DNA of 64,000 nucleotides from Moritella sp. Urea-trap-13 (lineage in GTDB: Bacteria > Pseudomonadota > Gammaproteobacteria > Enterobacterales > Moritellaceae). Within the stretch, counting starts at the first letter, position 1; the number at the start of each line of letters is the position of its first letter. Shown one piece after another: positions 26,509 to 37,310 of this stretch. The translations under genes were made by a program, and so were the position numbers. Location of the stretch: contig NZ_PJCA01000038.1 in assembly GCF_002836355.1 (NCBI RefSeq), positions 62,001-126,000 on the forward strand, read 5' to 3'. The notes under the pieces are model-generated. The model ran no database searches and was not told the DNA's origin. It saw nothing but the letters and a program-made list of their open reading frames with translations.

Positions 26509-27420
26509 CTATCTAACTACATCCAACGGCTCAGATAGTTTCGCCTTACCTTGCATTATGCCGATTTCAACACGACGGTTTCGGCGTAATTCACTTTTAA
26601 CATCCGTTAAAGGTTGGGTATCTGCCATGCCCTGTACAATCAAACGATTTTCAGTGAAATCTTTAACCTTTAACATCTCATGGGCAACTGACACAGCACG
26701 CTGACTCGATAAGTCCCACTTCGAACGATAGAGTTCTGAATGTAACTGCTCTTTCCCAGTATGCCCTGCAATCGTAATAATGCCCGGAATTGTTGCTAAT
26801 AGTTGCGCTACCTTTTGGATCACAGGACGAAAACGCGGTTGTAAAAAAGCCGAACCCGCAGGAAATGAACCTTTTTCATTGATCCGGATTATGATTTGTT
26901 GACCGAGGTTTTCGACCTCAACCCCACCACTTTCCACTTCTTCTTTTAGTGCTTCGGCTAATGCTTTAACTAACTCACTGGTATCTTCGGTTACTTCTAT
27001 TTTTTCTGTTGGGGTATTATCACGGGTTGAGGTTTCTGGTGATTTACCACCATTATTGTCCTCTGCTTGTTTATTTTTACCACCAGCGTCTTGCTCTTCA
27101 CCGTCTTTAAAATCCAGTTCTGCTTCACTATTATCGATGGTGTGCTGCATGATGGTTTCAATCGGCGTTGGGTCCGGACGACCGGGACGAAACTCCTGAG
27201 CGATAACCGTGGTGCCCTTGGGAATATTCTTTACATCAATCTGATTTTGGACACCAAAGGCAAACTGCATCGAGCCAGCAATCTGCTTAAATTTCACCAC
27301 ATCCATCTCTGAAAATGACAGTAGTAAGACAAAGAAGCACATTAACAAGCTCATTAAATCGGCAAATGTTCCCATCCACGCAGGTAGCCCTGGGGGTGGG
27401 CAATCACATTCATCTGACAT
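26509..27420 (-). CDS. pomB: flagellar stator protein PomB (MotB family)
   Basis: A 303-residue protein. The N-terminal DECDCPPPGLPAWMGTFADLM leads into one membrane helix with the ion-carrying aspartate D21, as in sodium-type PomB. A long acidic linker (about 90-150) is followed by an OmpA-like peptidoglycan-binding domain with NRRVEIGI. It anchors the stator to the wall and, with PomA, drives the polar flagellum. The gap of about 100 bp from pomA holds a 16-bp tandem repeat. The sodium assignment rests on family resemblance. Confidence 0.88.
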   Translation of the reverse strand: MSDECDCPPPGLPAWMGTFADLMSLLMCFFVLLLSFSEMDVVKFKQIAGSMQFAFGVQNQIDVKNIPKGTTVIAQEFRPGRPDPTPIETIMQHTIDNSEAELDFKDGEEQDAGGKNKQAEDNNGGKSPETSTRDNTPTEKIEVTEDTSELVKALAEALKEEVESGGVEVENLGQQIIIRINEKGSFPAGSAFLQPRFRPVIQKVAQLLATIPGIITIAGHTGKEQLHSELYRSKWDLSSQRAVSVAHEMLKVKDFTENRLIVQGMADTQPLTDVKSELRRNRRVEIGIMQGKAKLSEPLDVVR

Positions 27421-27427
27421 AGGGTAT

Positions 27428-27475
27428 CTCTCTACTCACGAAACTATCTACTGACTAAGCTATCTACTGACTAAA
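27428..27475. repeat. three 16-bp tandem repeats between pomA and pomB
   Basis: Two near-identical units CTATCTACTGACTAAG and CTATCTACTGACTAAA are preceded by a diverged copy CTCTCTACTCACGAAA. The array occupies much of the gap and ends just ahead of the pomB start region, so copy number changes the pomA-pomB spacing. Confidence 0.85.
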
Positions 27476-27520
27476 ACGACTTACTAAACTATCAATGCAA
27501 GCTATCATTAATAGCGAAAA

Positions 27521-28285
27521 CTAAACTTCAGAATTGCCCACTTCACGTTTTGATGAATTGAGGTAATTCTTTAATAAGCTTTCGATTACCCTTGGGTTAC
27601 GGCCTTCTTGAATACCTAAAATAGCATCCATAATTAAGGTGTTATTCAACATTTCTTCTTCAGAACGGAGTTTCAATTTACCCGCAATTGGGATCGCCAT
27701 CATATTGGCAAAAATGGCGCCATATAGGGTCGTTAATAAAGCAACCGCCATCGCCGGACCAATGGATTTAGGATCATCCATGTTTGATAACATAGCAACC
27801 AGGCCAACCAAGGTACCGATCATCCCCATCGCCGGCGCAACTTCGCCGATCATAGTAAAGACGTGAATACCGCTTTTGTGGCGTGCTTTGGTCAATTTAA
27901 TATCTTTTTGCAATGTCTGGCTGACAACGGTTGCATCATGGCCATCGACTAATAAGTCGATACCTTTTTGCATGAATTCATTCTTTACTTCAGCCTCCTC
28001 AAGCGCCAAAAAACCGCCCTTACGTGCTGCATCGGCCATTTCTACCGCTTGTTCGATTAAATCTTCTGGTTTATCAATTTTGAACATAAATGCTTTTAGT
28101 GCAATTTTTGCCGCGGCTAAAAACTGGCCAAAATTAAAATGCATCAATACCACAAACAGTGAACCGACAAATACAATTAATATCGACCGTGTATCAATAA
28201 ACATCGCGATGTCGCCGCCCAGCACCATTGCCATTACGACAAAGGCAAACGAGCCGAGTAATCCTATTAAAGTTGCTAAATCCAC
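27521..28285 (-). CDS. pomA: flagellar stator protein PomA (MotA family)
   Basis: A 254-residue four-helix stator protein. The GTG at 28285 is preferred: it gives a MDLATLIG start like Vibrio PomA, matches its length (253) and has GGGGA five bases upstream; an ATG at 28297 and a TTG at 28306 are alternatives. The long cytoplasmic loop with ADAARKGGFLALEE is conserved. It forms the sodium channel and rotor contact with PomB. Confidence 0.88.
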   Translation of the reverse strand: MDLATLIGLLGSFAFVVMAMVLGGDIAMFIDTRSILIVFVGSLFVVLMHFNFGQFLAAAKIALKAFMFKIDKPEDLIEQAVEMADAARKGGFLALEEAEVKNEFMQKGIDLLVDGHDATVVSQTLQKDIKLTKARHKSGIHVFTMIGEVAPAMGMIGTLVGLVAMLSNMDDPKSIGPAMAVALLTTLYGAIFANMMAIPIAGKLKLRSEEEMLNNTLIMDAILGIQEGRNPRVIESLLKNYLNSSKREVGNSEV

Positions 28286-28470
28286 AACATTCCCCATCTC
28301 AAGCAAATTATCATCATATTTCTAGCGAGTGTATTCATTGAACTATATCGGCAAGCAAGTAAATATCTTAAGTGATCTTGTCTTACTTATCGTTGTCATC
28401 TCACAGTTAAGCTGTATATACCTTATTAACTTGGGTATAATACCCGAGTATATTATCAGAGGGATACCCG

Positions 28471-28716
28471 ATGGCGGTAAAAAAACCAGAAAATATGACG
28501 TTTGAGGCGTCTATTGCAGAGTTAGAGACAATTGTGAACAGCTTAGAGCAAGGTGATTGTGAACTTGATAATGCGTTAAAACAATTTGAACGTGGTATTA
28601 GTTTAACCCGTGCAAGCTCGCAAAAACTGCAGCATGCTGAACAGCAAGTAGCAATATTACTCGCCAACGGTGACCAGCAAACACTTGCTCCCTTCAATTC
28701 TGACAGTAGTAATTAA
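28471..28716 (+). CDS. xseB: exodeoxyribonuclease VII small subunit
   Basis: An 81-residue helical protein containing FEASIAELETIVNSLEQGDCEL, the XseB signature. GAGGG lies seven bases before ATG 28471. With XseA (not in this window) it degrades single-stranded DNA. It heads the xseB-ispA-dxs operon, an arrangement common in gammaproteobacteria; three bases separate it from ispA. Confidence 0.93.
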   Translation: MAVKKPENMTFEASIAELETIVNSLEQGDCELDNALKQFERGISLTRASSQKLQHAEQQVAILLANGDQQTLAPFNSDSSN

Positions 28717-28719
28717 ATA

Positions 28720-29610
28720 GTGCAGCTTTCAAATTCAATCGCCTTATATCAAGGCCGTATCAATGATTACTTGCAGCAGCAAATAAACTTGTTACCAATA
28801 CATAATACTCAGCTTGCCGCTGCGATGGAGTATGGTCTATTACAAGGCGGAAAACGTATTCGCCCGGTGATCGTATATACTGTAGGTGAAATGCTCGGTG
28901 TTAATCTTGGCGATCTTGATGGCCCTGCCGCTGCAATCGAATCTATTCATGCCTATTCATTAATTCATGATGACTTACCGGCCATGGACGATGATGATTT
29001 ACGTCGCGGTCAACCGACTTGCCATATCAAATTCGATCATGCAACGGCTATCTTAGCGGGGGATGCATTGCAGCCTTTCGCATTCGAACTATTATTGGAT
29101 TGTGCACTCTCGCCTGAAGCTGAAAAGAATCGTTTAGCGATGTTAAAATCACTGACTCAAGCCAGTGGTTATCGCGGTATGTGTGGCGGCCAAGCGATGG
29201 ATTTAGCCGCAACCGATAAACAGGTGTCATTGACTCAACTTGAAGCTATTCATAATAATAAAACTGGTGCACTTATTAATTGCGCAGCAAAACTCGGTGT
29301 TCTGGCATCACCACATTGCTCGGTTGAATTATTAGCGGCATTAGATAAATGGTCTAACGCTATCGGCTTAGCATTCCAAGTGCAAGATGACATTCTTGAT
29401 ATAATCAGCGATACTGAAACGCTGGGCAAACCACAAGGCTCGGATGTTGAATTAAATAAATCAACTTATCCGGCATTACTTGGTTTAGCTGGGGCACAAG
29501 AAAAAGCCCAAGCCCTGTATCAACAAGCGATGTTCGCCTTAGAAACGATTCCGCATGATACGACCACTCTCGCATTATTTACGCAGTACATCATCGAGCG
29601 AAATAAATAA
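28720..29610 (+). CDS. ispA: farnesyl diphosphate synthase
   Basis: A 296-residue trans-prenyltransferase starting with GTG at 28720. The first aspartate motif DDLPAMDDDDLRRG (84-97) and the second DDILDIISDTETLGK are intact. It condenses IPP with DMAPP and GPP to farnesyl diphosphate, feeding ubiquinone and the undecaprenyl carriers used by the glycan clusters in this window. Between xseB and dxs. Confidence 0.95.
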   Translation: MQLSNSIALYQGRINDYLQQQINLLPIHNTQLAAAMEYGLLQGGKRIRPVIVYTVGEMLGVNLGDLDGPAAAIESIHAYSLIHDDLPAMDDDDLRRGQPTCHIKFDHATAILAGDALQPFAFELLLDCALSPEAEKNRLAMLKSLTQASGYRGMCGGQAMDLAATDKQVSLTQLEAIHNNKTGALINCAAKLGVLASPHCSVELLAALDKWSNAIGLAFQVQDDILDIISDTETLGKPQGSDVELNKSTYPALLGLAGAQEKAQALYQQAMFALETIPHDTTTLALFTQYIIERNK

Positions 29611-29644
29611 CAGATTCTAACAAAGTATAAAAATTATAAAAATT

Positions 29645-31510
29645 ATGAGCTTAGATATTTCGAATTACCCTACATTGGCATTAGCTGACATTCCAGAAGA
29701 GTTGCGTCAATTACCCGCAGATCGTCTCGATGACCTGTGTGATGAACTGCGTAGCTATTTATTACAATCAGTAGGTAAAAGTGGCGGTCACTTTGCTTCC
29801 GGTTTAGGCGTTGTTGAATTAACGGTTGCCCTGCATTATGTCTACAATACCCCATACGACAAATTATTATGGGATGTAGGTCATCAAGCTTACCCGCACA
29901 AAATTTTAACCGGTCGTCGTGATCGCATGTCGACTATTCGTCAAAAAGGCGGATTACATCCCTTCCCTTGGCGCGATGAGAGTGAATACGACCACCTGAA
30001 TGTTGGTCACTCATCGACATCAATCAGTGCAGCTCTCGGCCTTGCAGTCGCTGCTGATCAAGAAGATAAAAATCGTAAAACTGTGGCGATTATTGGCGAT
30101 GGTGCGATTACCGGTGGTATGGCGTTTGAAGCGCTAAATCACGCCGGTCATATCAATAAAGACGTACTGGTTATTTTAAATGATAACGATATGTCGATTT
30201 CAGAAAACGTTGGCGCGGTGAATAAACATTTAGCCAAACTATTGTCTGGTGATATTTACTCTAGTTTTCGTGAAAATGGTAAAAAAGTACTCTCAGGTAT
30301 TCCACCAATTAAGGAGCTTGCGCGTCGCGCTGAAGAGCACTTAAAAGGCATGGTAGTACCCAGCACTTTATTTGAAGAATTCGGTTTTAACTATATCGGC
30401 CCAATTGATGGCCATGATGTTAACGGTTTAGTTGAAACATTGCGTAATATGCGCAGCCTGAAAGGCCCACAATTTTTACACGTGGTCACCAAGAAAGGTA
30501 AAGGTTATGCGCCAGCTGAACAAGATCAGCTTGGTTACCATGCAGTGCCTAAATTCAACCCAGAAGAAGATACTTTACCTGTTGCAGCACCGTCAAAACC
30601 AACTTTCTCAAAGATCTTTGGTAATTGGTTATGTGACGTAGCGGTTACAGATAAAAAGCTTGCTGCAGTGACACCTGCGATGGGCGCTGGCTCGGGTATG
30701 ATCAAGTTCTCTGAAACTTACCCAAAACAATATTTTGATGTGGCGATTGCCGAACAGCACTGCGTTACGTTTGCTGCGGGTCTCGCTATTGGTGGTCATA
30801 AACCCGTTGTGGCTATCTATTCAACGTTTTTACAACGTGGTTATGATCAGCTGATTCACGATGTCGCGATCCAAGATATTCCGGTCTTGTTTGCCATTGA
30901 CCGTGCAGGTCTTGTCGGCGCAGATGGTCAAACTCACCAAGGTGCGTTTGATATTAGCTTTATGCGTTGTATCCCGAAAATGGTGATCATGACGCCAAGT
31001 GATGAAAATGAATGTCGTCAAATGCTGCATACTGGTTACCAATATAATGGTCCTGCTGCGGTACGTTATCCACGTGGCAGCGGTACTGGCGTTGATGTTG
31101 AACAAGCATTTACTGAATTTGAAATCGGTAAAGGTATTGTCCGTCGTCAAGGTGAAAAAGTGGCGATCTTATGTTTCGGTACCTTAATGCATAACGCTAT
31201 TCCAGCGGCTGAACGCTTAAATGCCACGGTTGTTGATATGCGCTTTGCTAAACCGTTAGACGAAGCACTATTAACTATAATGGCGAAGACTCATGATATC
31301 TTAGTCACTATCGAAGATGGCGCTATCATGGGTGGTGCAGGTTCTGGTGTGAATGAATACTTGATGGCGAATAAGTTAATGACACCAACATTAAACTTAG
31401 GTCTGCCAGACAAATTCATTCATCAAGGTACCCAAGATGAAATCTACGCTGAACTTGGCCTAGATGATATAGGTATTGAAGCCAGTATTAAGGCGTTTAT
31501 TGCGCTGTAA
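29645..31510 (+). CDS. dxs: 1-deoxy-D-xylulose-5-phosphate synthase
   Basis: A 621-residue thiamin-diphosphate enzyme, normal family length. The cofactor motif [18 protein letters not shown], followed by N, is near residues 155-175, and the transketolase-like [18 protein letters not shown] segment near 425. It makes DXP from pyruvate and glyceraldehyde 3-phosphate, the entry to the MEP isoprenoid pathway. Last gene of xseB-ispA-dxs; a bidirectional terminator follows. Confidence 0.97.
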   Translation: MSLDISNYPTLALADIPEELRQLPADRLDDLCDELRSYLLQSVGKSGGHFASGLGVVELTVALHYVYNTPYDKLLWDVGHQAYPHKILTGRRDRMSTIRQKGGLHPFPWRDESEYDHLNVGHSSTSISAALGLAVAADQEDKNRKTVAIIGDGAITGGMAFEALNHAGHINKDVLVILNDNDMSISENVGAVNKHLAKLLSGDIYSSFRENGKKVLSGIPPIKELARRAEEHLKGMVVPSTLFEEFGFNYIGPIDGHDVNGLVETLRNMRSLKGPQFLHVVTKKGKGYAPAEQDQLGYHAVPKFNPEEDTLPVAAPSKPTFSKIFGNWLCDVAVTDKKLAAVTPAMGAGSGMIKFSETYPKQYFDVAIAEQHCVTFAAGLAIGGHKPVVAIYSTFLQRGYDQLIHDVAIQDIPVLFAIDRAGLVGADGQTHQGAFDISFMRCIPKMVIMTPSDENECRQMLHTGYQYNGPAAVRYPRGSGTGVDVEQAFTEFEIGKGIVRRQGEKVAILCFGTLMHNAIPAAERLNATVVDMRFAKPLDEALLTIMAKTHDILVTIEDGAIMGGAGSGVNEYLMANKLMTPTLNLGLPDKFIHQGTQDEIYAELGLDDIGIEASIKAFIAL

Positions 31511-31537
31511 TCTTCATCATTACAAACGATAGCTAAT

Positions 31538-31577
31538 AAAAAGGCTCTACTCGATTCACATCAAGTAGAGCCTTTTT
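31538..31577. terminator. bidirectional terminator between dxs and dppF
   Basis: AAAAAGGCTCTACT pairs with AGTAGAGCCTTTTT around a 12-base loop, with T runs on both strands. Serves the convergent dxs and dpp operons. Confidence 0.92.
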
Positions 31578-31609
31578 TATTTAGTCTAATGGCTTAGCCT
31601 ACATTAGGG

Positions 31610-32614
31610 CTAAATACGTTGCTCTTCAACAGCATGACAAGCAATTAACGATTTACCATATTTAACTAATGTCGGTTGTTCGACATTACAACGTTCATTA
31701 GCAAACTGGCAGCGTGCATGGAAAGCACAACCTTTCGGTGGATCAAGTGGCGATGGTAACTCACCCACCAGCTTAATACGTTCACGACGGTGTTCCGGAT
31801 TTAGCTGCGGAGTACTGGATAGTAAAGCTTGGGTATACGGATGACGTGGATTAGCAAACAACTCTTCTTTCGTCGTGTGCTCAACAACGCGGCCCAGATA
31901 CATCACAATAACTTCATTGGCAATGTGTTCGACCACAGATAAATCATGTGAGATGAATACATAGCTTAAGTTCAACTCGTCTTGTAAATCCATCATCAAG
32001 TTTAATACTTGCGCTTGTACCGATACATCCAGTGCTGATACCGGTTCATCTGCCACAACCACGTTTGGATCTAGCATCAAACCGCGGGCAATGGCGATAC
32101 GCTGACGTTGACCGCCCGAAAACATATGCGGGTAACGGTCGTAATGCTCGGTCTTCAAGCCTACTTTCGCCATGATCGCCATGGATTTCTCTTTACGCTG
32201 GGCTTTCGTTAACTTGGTATTGATCTCTAATGGCTCTTCTAAAATTTGTCCCACTTTTTTACGTGGGTTTAGCGAACCATATGGGTTTTGAAATACGATT
32301 TGGATTTTTTGACGCAATACTTTGAATGTGTCTTTATCCATTCTCAATAAATCTTGACCTTGGAAATCAATCTCACCATGGGTAGGCGTTTCAATCATCG
32401 TCAGCAAACGCCCTAGCGTTGACTTACCACAACCTGACTCGCCTACAATCGCTAACGTCTTACCTGCGTCTAACGTAAATGATACGCCATCAAGCGCTTT
32501 TACTGTCGCATCCGGTTTACGGAAACCTTGTGATACTTGATAATGTTTTTTCAGATCAACCGCTTTTAATAACGGTTGTTGCTCTGCAGTATTGGTACTT
32601 ACAACGTCACTCAT
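31610..32614 (-). CDS. dppF: dipeptide ABC transporter ATP-binding protein
   Basis: A 334-residue ABC ATPase with Walker [10 protein letters not shown], signature [15 protein letters not shown] and the oligopeptide-transporter C-terminus CAFHARC. Start ATG at 32614 overlaps the dppD stop (ATGA), unlike the longer ORF start at 32653. Last gene of dppABCDF; forms the ATPase pair with DppD. Confidence 0.92.
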   Translation of the reverse strand: MSDVVSTNTAEQQPLLKAVDLKKHYQVSQGFRKPDATVKALDGVSFTLDAGKTLAIVGESGCGKSTLGRLLTMIETPTHGEIDFQGQDLLRMDKDTFKVLRQKIQIVFQNPYGSLNPRKKVGQILEEPLEINTKLTKAQRKEKSMAIMAKVGLKTEHYDRYPHMFSGGQRQRIAIARGLMLDPNVVVADEPVSALDVSVQAQVLNLMMDLQDELNLSYVFISHDLSVVEHIANEVIVMYLGRVVEHTTKEELFANPRHPYTQALLSSTPQLNPEHRRERIKLVGELPSPLDPPKGCAFHARCQFANERCNVEQPTLVKYGKSLIACHAVEEQRI

Positions 32615-33579
32615 GCTGCAGGTCTCCCTTCGATAGTTAACGGCGTATGACATTTAACCTGACCTAATGGGCTTTCATGTGCGCCTGGCTCTTCGGTGCG
32701 ACACTTATCGATTGCATACGGGCAACGTGGATTAAGCAGGCAACCAACAGGACGGTCATATGCACCAGGAACCACACCTGGCAAGGCCGCAAGGCGAGAT
32801 TTACCGATGGCCGACTCTGGTGATGAGGCGAGCAAAGCTTGAGTGTACGGGTGCTTAGGATGTTTAAATACTTCCTCAGCTTTGCCTGTTTCTACAATCT
32901 GCCCGGCGTACATCACCACAACACGATCAGCCACTTCAGCAACCAAGGCTAGATCATGAGTAATAAGGATCAGGCCCATGTTATTTTTCTTCTGCAGGTC
33001 AACCAGCAGGTCAATAATCTGCGCTTGAATAGTTACATCCAATGCGGTTGTTGGTTCATCTGCAATTAATAGTTTCGGATCACAGGCCAATGCCATGGCA
33101 ATCATCACACGTTGGCTCATACCGCCAGACAGTTGATGTGGATAGACATTCAAACGACTTTCCGGTGCCGGAATACCGACTAAATCCAATAATTCAATCG
33201 CCCGTGCTTTACGTGCTGATTTACTACCGCCTTGGTGTACTTTCAATGTTTCCATGATCTGATAACCTACCGTGAAACACGGATTCAAACTGGTCATCGC
33301 GTCTTGGAATATCATCGAAATATCAGCACCCGTCAATTGACGTCGGCGCTTTTCAGGCATAGTTAACAGGTCTTGACCTTCATACAACAAACTATCTGCA
33401 GTAACGATTCCCGGATGGTCAATTAAGCCCATGATAGACATCGAACTCACTGATTTACCTGAGCCAGATTCGCCAACAATACCGAGGATCTCGCCTTTAT
33501 CAACACTATAACTAATGTTATCAACCGCTCTGAAGCCGCTGAATGTGACTGATAAGTTTTTAATTTCTAACAGTGACAT
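32611..33579 (-). CDS. dppD: dipeptide ABC transporter ATP-binding protein
   Basis: A 322-residue ABC ATPase: Walker [10 protein letters not shown], signature [15 protein letters not shown], Walker [13 protein letters not shown], and a C-terminal [12 protein letters not shown] cysteine region. It lies 11 bp after dppC. Order A-B-C-D-F is that of dpp operons. Confidence 0.92.
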   Translation of the reverse strand: MSLLEIKNLSVTFSGFRAVDNISYSVDKGEILGIVGESGSGKSVSSMSIMGLIDHPGIVTADSLLYEGQDLLTMPEKRRRQLTGADISMIFQDAMTSLNPCFTVGYQIMETLKVHQGGSKSARKARAIELLDLVGIPAPESRLNVYPHQLSGGMSQRVMIAMALACDPKLLIADEPTTALDVTIQAQIIDLLVDLQKKNNMGLILITHDLALVAEVADRVVVMYAGQIVETGKAEEVFKHPKHPYTQALLASSPESAIGKSRLAALPGVVPGAYDRPVGCLLNPRCPYAIDKCRTEEPGAHESPLGQVKCHTPLTIEGRPAA

Positions 33580-33590
33580 AAACCAACCTC

Positions 33591-34481
33591 TTACTGTTTC
33601 AATTTAGGATCAAGTGCATCACGCAAACCATCACCCATTAAGTTAAATGCTAATACGGTTAACAAGATTGTCACGCCAGGGAAGGTAACAACCCACCATG
33701 CGCTTTGTACATATTGACGTGCGTCCGCTAGCATGGTGCCCCACTCAGCTGTTGGCGCTTGAGCACCTAAACCAAGGAAACCCAGTGCTGCCATATCTAG
33801 AATTGCATTGGAGAAACCCAATGTTGCTTGTACGATCAGCGGTGCTAAACAGTTTGGTAATACCGCATTAAACATGATGCGCAGTGGACCAGCACCGGCA
33901 ATACGCGAAGCGATGACATAGTCTTTGCTCATTTCAGTCATAGTTGATGCACGGGTTAAGCGCACATAGTGTGGAATCGATACCACGGCAATCGAAATCG
34001 ATGCATTCACAATGCTAGGTCCCATAATAGCCACAATCGCAATCGCTAATAATAGGCTTGGCATGGCTAACATGATGTCAACTAAACGCATTATCACGGT
34101 TTCAATACGACCACGATAATAACCAGCAACCAGACCTAATAAGATGCCGATACCCAGTGATAAGGTCACCACTAACATACCTACAAACAGCGATAAACGC
34201 GCGCCGTGAATCAAACGCGATAAAATATCACGACCAACCGCATCGGTACCCAACAGATAACCGCCAGTCCATGATGGTGGCTGCAGTAGCGCATCACGGA
34301 ACTGTTCAATCGGTGAATAAGGGGCAATTAAATCTGCAAACACAGCAACGAAAATCATCATTGCGATATAAACCAGACCCACAACGGCGCCTTTATTGGT
34401 ACTAAAATATTTCCAAAATTCTTGTAATGGCGTTAACGGTCGCAGTTCAATCACTGGCGCATTATTTGAAACTTCACTCAT
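33591..34481 (-). CDS. dppC: dipeptide ABC transporter permease
   Basis: A 296-residue permease with an N-terminal cytoplasmic tail, six membrane segments and the EAA-type loop [20 protein letters not shown]. Family length. It pairs with DppB in the inner membrane; 27 bp separate the two genes. Confidence 0.92.
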   Translation of the reverse strand: MSEVSNNAPVIELRPLTPLQEFWKYFSTNKGAVVGLVYIAMMIFVAVFADLIAPYSPIEQFRDALLQPPSWTGGYLLGTDAVGRDILSRLIHGARLSLFVGMLVVTLSLGIGILLGLVAGYYRGRIETVIMRLVDIMLAMPSLLLAIAIVAIMGPSIVNASISIAVVSIPHYVRLTRASTMTEMSKDYVIASRIAGAGPLRIMFNAVLPNCLAPLIVQATLGFSNAILDMAALGFLGLGAQAPTAEWGTMLADARQYVQSAWWVVTFPGVTILLTVLAFNLMGDGLRDALDPKLKQ

Positions 34482-34508
34482 AATCTTTTATTCCTTGTAC
34501 CCTGTATC

Positions 34509-35519
34509 TTATTTCGCGTGACGAATACGTGGATTAACCACACCGTAGATAATGTCTACCAGTAAGTTAACTAAGATGATTAATGTGGCAATAATTAAAA
34601 TACCGCCTTGTACTACGGGGTAATCACGGCGGCCAATGGATTCAATTAACCATTTGCCAATACCTGGCCAAGCAAAAATAGTTTCAGTTAAGATGGCGCC
34701 GGATAATAGGATACCGACCTGCAGACCAATCACAGTGATCACTGGAATTAAGGCATTCCGCAGCGCATGGATAACAATGACACGCCAAGGCGCTAGGCCT
34801 TTCGCACGTGCAGTACGGATATAATCTTCACCCAACACTTCTAACATTGAAGAACGCGTCATACGGGCGATAACAGCCAGTGGAATGGTACCTAATACAA
34901 TAGACGGTAGAATGAGGTGATGAATAGCAGATCCAAACGCGCCCACTTCATCTGATAATAACGAATCAATCAGCATGAAACCGGTGACGTGATCGATCCA
35001 CAGTGACACATCAATACGCCCAGAAACCGGCGTCCAGCCCAGATTCACTGAGAATACTAACATCAACAGTAATGCCCACCAGAAGATCGGCATTGAATAA
35101 CCCGTCAGTGACACTCCCATAACAGTATGATCAAATATCGAACCACGTTTTACTGCAGCAATAATACCGGCGGGTAAGCCAATACAAATAGCAAATAGCG
35201 CGGCTAAAAAGGCCAGCTCAACGGTCGCAGGGAATAACTCGAAGAATTCCTCTACAACTGGTTTTTTGGTTACCAGAGAGTTACCTAGATCGCCTTGCAG
35301 GATACCACCTACATAAGAAAAATATTGCTTCCAGATTGGCTGATCTAAACCCAGCTCAGCAGACAAGATTGCATGACGTTCTGGTGAGATACCACGTTCA
35401 CCCGCCATGATTTCGATCGGGTCACCGGGGATCATATGAATGAGCGTAAAAGTAAGCAAAGTAATGCCGAAGAAGGTCGGGATCACAGTACCTAGTCGCT
35501 TTAAAATAAATTGGAACAT
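34509..35519 (-). CDS. dppB: dipeptide ABC transporter permease
   Basis: A 336-residue permease starting MFQFILKRLGTVIPTFFGIT, typical of DppB, with the EAA loop TARAKGLAPWRVIVIHALRN. The gap of about 145 bp to dppA contains a 15-bp perfect stem-loop. Confidence 0.93.
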   Translation of the reverse strand: MFQFILKRLGTVIPTFFGITLLTFTLIHMIPGDPIEIMAGERGISPERHAILSAELGLDQPIWKQYFSYVGGILQGDLGNSLVTKKPVVEEFFELFPATVELAFLAALFAICIGLPAGIIAAVKRGSIFDHTVMGVSLTGYSMPIFWWALLLMLVFSVNLGWTPVSGRIDVSLWIDHVTGFMLIDSLLSDEVGAFGSAIHHLILPSIVLGTIPLAVIARMTRSSMLEVLGEDYIRTARAKGLAPWRVIVIHALRNALIPVITVIGLQVGILLSGAILTETIFAWPGIGKWLIESIGRRDYPVVQGGILIIATLIILVNLLVDIIYGVVNPRIRHAK

Positions 35520-35554
35520 AGAAAACTCTGAGGGTCTTTAAAAGGTTATCAATA

Positions 35555-35591
35555 AAGCCAAGGTTAATCACTTATGGATTAACCTTGGCTT
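35555..35591 (-). promoter_or_regulatory. intercistronic stem-loop between dppA and dppB
   Basis: AAGCCAAGGTTAATC pairs over 15 bases with GATTAACCTTGGCTT around a seven-base loop. No T run follows on the minus strand. A second weaker pair, CTCAAGT/ACTTGAG, lies nearer dppA at about 35607-35649. Likely role is mRNA protection or partial termination after dppA. Confidence 0.7.
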
Positions 35592-35666
35592 ACGCTATCC
35601 AAAACGCTCAAGTACGCGTTATACGCTTATTAGGCTTAGCACTTGAGGTTTCTGCATTGAGTGAAC

Positions 35667-37310
35667 TTACTTTTCTAAGCTAACGCTATAGAAGTTGTGA
35701 CCACCAAGTGGATCAATCACGTAACCTTTAACTTCTTTACGTACTGGTTCAAATACAACCGAGTGTGCAATCGTTGCCCACGGCGCTTGCTGTTTGAAGA
35801 TTACTTGTGCTTTTTCGTACAAGTCAGTTCTTACCGCTTGGTCTGCCGTTGTTTTAGCTTCTTTAACTAATGCATCAAATTCAGCGTTACACCACATAGA
35901 ACGGTTAGCACCGCCAACAGCGTCACAACCAAGTAATACCGCTAGGAAGTTATCTGGGTCACCATTATCACCAGTCCAACCCAGTAGGATAGTTTCATGC
36001 TCGCCTTTCGACGCGCGTTTTAGGTACTCGCCCCATTCAAACGTCACAATCTTCGCTTTAACGCCAACTTTAGCCCAATCAGACTGCATGATCTCAGCCA
36101 TACGACGTGCGTTCGGGTTATATGGACGTTGTACTGGCATTGCCCAAATATTAGTTTCAAAACCATCTGGGTAGCCAGCTTCAGCAAGTAATGCTTTCGC
36201 TTTAACTAAATCGAATTCATAATCTTTAATATCAGTATTATAAGACCACATTGTTGGTGGAATTGGGTTTGTTGCCGCTTTACCAGAACCATTGAATACT
36301 GCATCAATGATCGCAGGCTTGTTCACAGCCATGTTTAACGCTTGGCGTACACGTACATCATCAAATGGTTTTTTGTTGACGTTAAACGCAAGGTAACCAA
36401 TGTTCAGACCTTCTTGAGAAAGTAAGTTAATGTTTTTATCTTCTTCCATCATTTTACGATCTGATGGATTTGGGAATGCCATGACCTGACATTCATTGTT
36501 TTGCAGTTTAGCAAAACGTACCGATGCATCTGGTGTGATCGAAAATACTAAACGGTCAATAGCCGGTGCACCACCCCAATAATCGGCGTTACCCGCATAA
36601 CGAATAAGTGAATCTTTTTGGTATTGTTGTAGCGCAAATGGACCCGTACCTGAAGGCATTACGTCAAGTTGTGCTGCCATGCCTTTTTCAAGGAATACTT
36701 TCGCTTGTTCTGCTGACATGATTGATGCAAAGTCCATCGCTAAGTTAGCAATGAAAGGCGCTTCAGGTTGATTAAGCACGAACTGAACTGTGTATTCATC
36801 TACCTTGTTAATTTCTTTGATTAATGAACCCATGCTCATTGCATTGTAGTATTCGTATGAACCACCAGAAATTTTATGATAAGGATTTTCGGCATTGCCT
36901 TGGCGATCAAATGAGAAGATAACGTCATCAGCATTAAATGAACGAGTCGGGGTAAAGTCTGTCGTCGTATGAAATGGTACATCGTGACGTAATTTAAATG
37001 TATAAACTAAACCGTCTTCTGATACTTCCCAGCTTTCTGCTAGTGCAGGAATAACTTCTGTTGTACCGAGTTTAAATTCAACCAGACGGTTAAAGATAGT
37101 TTTTGATGATGCATCAAACGTTGTGCCTGTAGTAAATAATGCAGGATTGAAGCCTTCTGGGCTTGCTTCTGAACAATATACAAAAGAAACTGGTTTTTTA
37201 GCTGCTACTGAAGATGAATCTTTCGCTGCTTTATCGTCTGAACAACCACTTAAACCTAACGTGATAATACTGGCGATAGATAGCGATAACGCGACTTTCC
37301 CTTTATTCAT
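35667..37310 (-). CDS. dppA: dipeptide-binding protein, lipoprotein form
   Basis: A 547-residue SBP family 5 protein. Start MNKGKVALS at 37310 has GGAG six bases upstream. The signal ends in LGLSGC with lipid-anchor cysteine C23 followed by SDDKAAKDSS, so the protein is a lipoprotein rather than the free periplasmic DppA of E. coli. The body begins FVYCSEASPEGFNPALFTTG, a typical DppA strand, and late WTGDNGDPDNFL is the ligand-pocket region. First gene of dppABCDF. Confidence 0.9.
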   Translation of the reverse strand: MNKGKVALSLSIASIITLGLSGCSDDKAAKDSSSVAAKKPVSFVYCSEASPEGFNPALFTTGTTFDASSKTIFNRLVEFKLGTTEVIPALAESWEVSEDGLVYTFKLRHDVPFHTTTDFTPTRSFNADDVIFSFDRQGNAENPYHKISGGSYEYYNAMSMGSLIKEINKVDEYTVQFVLNQPEAPFIANLAMDFASIMSAEQAKVFLEKGMAAQLDVMPSGTGPFALQQYQKDSLIRYAGNADYWGGAPAIDRLVFSITPDASVRFAKLQNNECQVMAFPNPSDRKMMEEDKNINLLSQEGLNIGYLAFNVNKKPFDDVRVRQALNMAVNKPAIIDAVFNGSGKAATNPIPPTMWSYNTDIKDYEFDLVKAKALLAEAGYPDGFETNIWAMPVQRPYNPNARRMAEIMQSDWAKVGVKAKIVTFEWGEYLKRASKGEHETILLGWTGDNGDPDNFLAVLLGCDAVGGANRSMWCNAEFDALVKEAKTTADQAVRTDLYEKAQVIFKQQAPWATIAHSVVFEPVRKEVKGYVIDPLGGHNFYSVSLEK

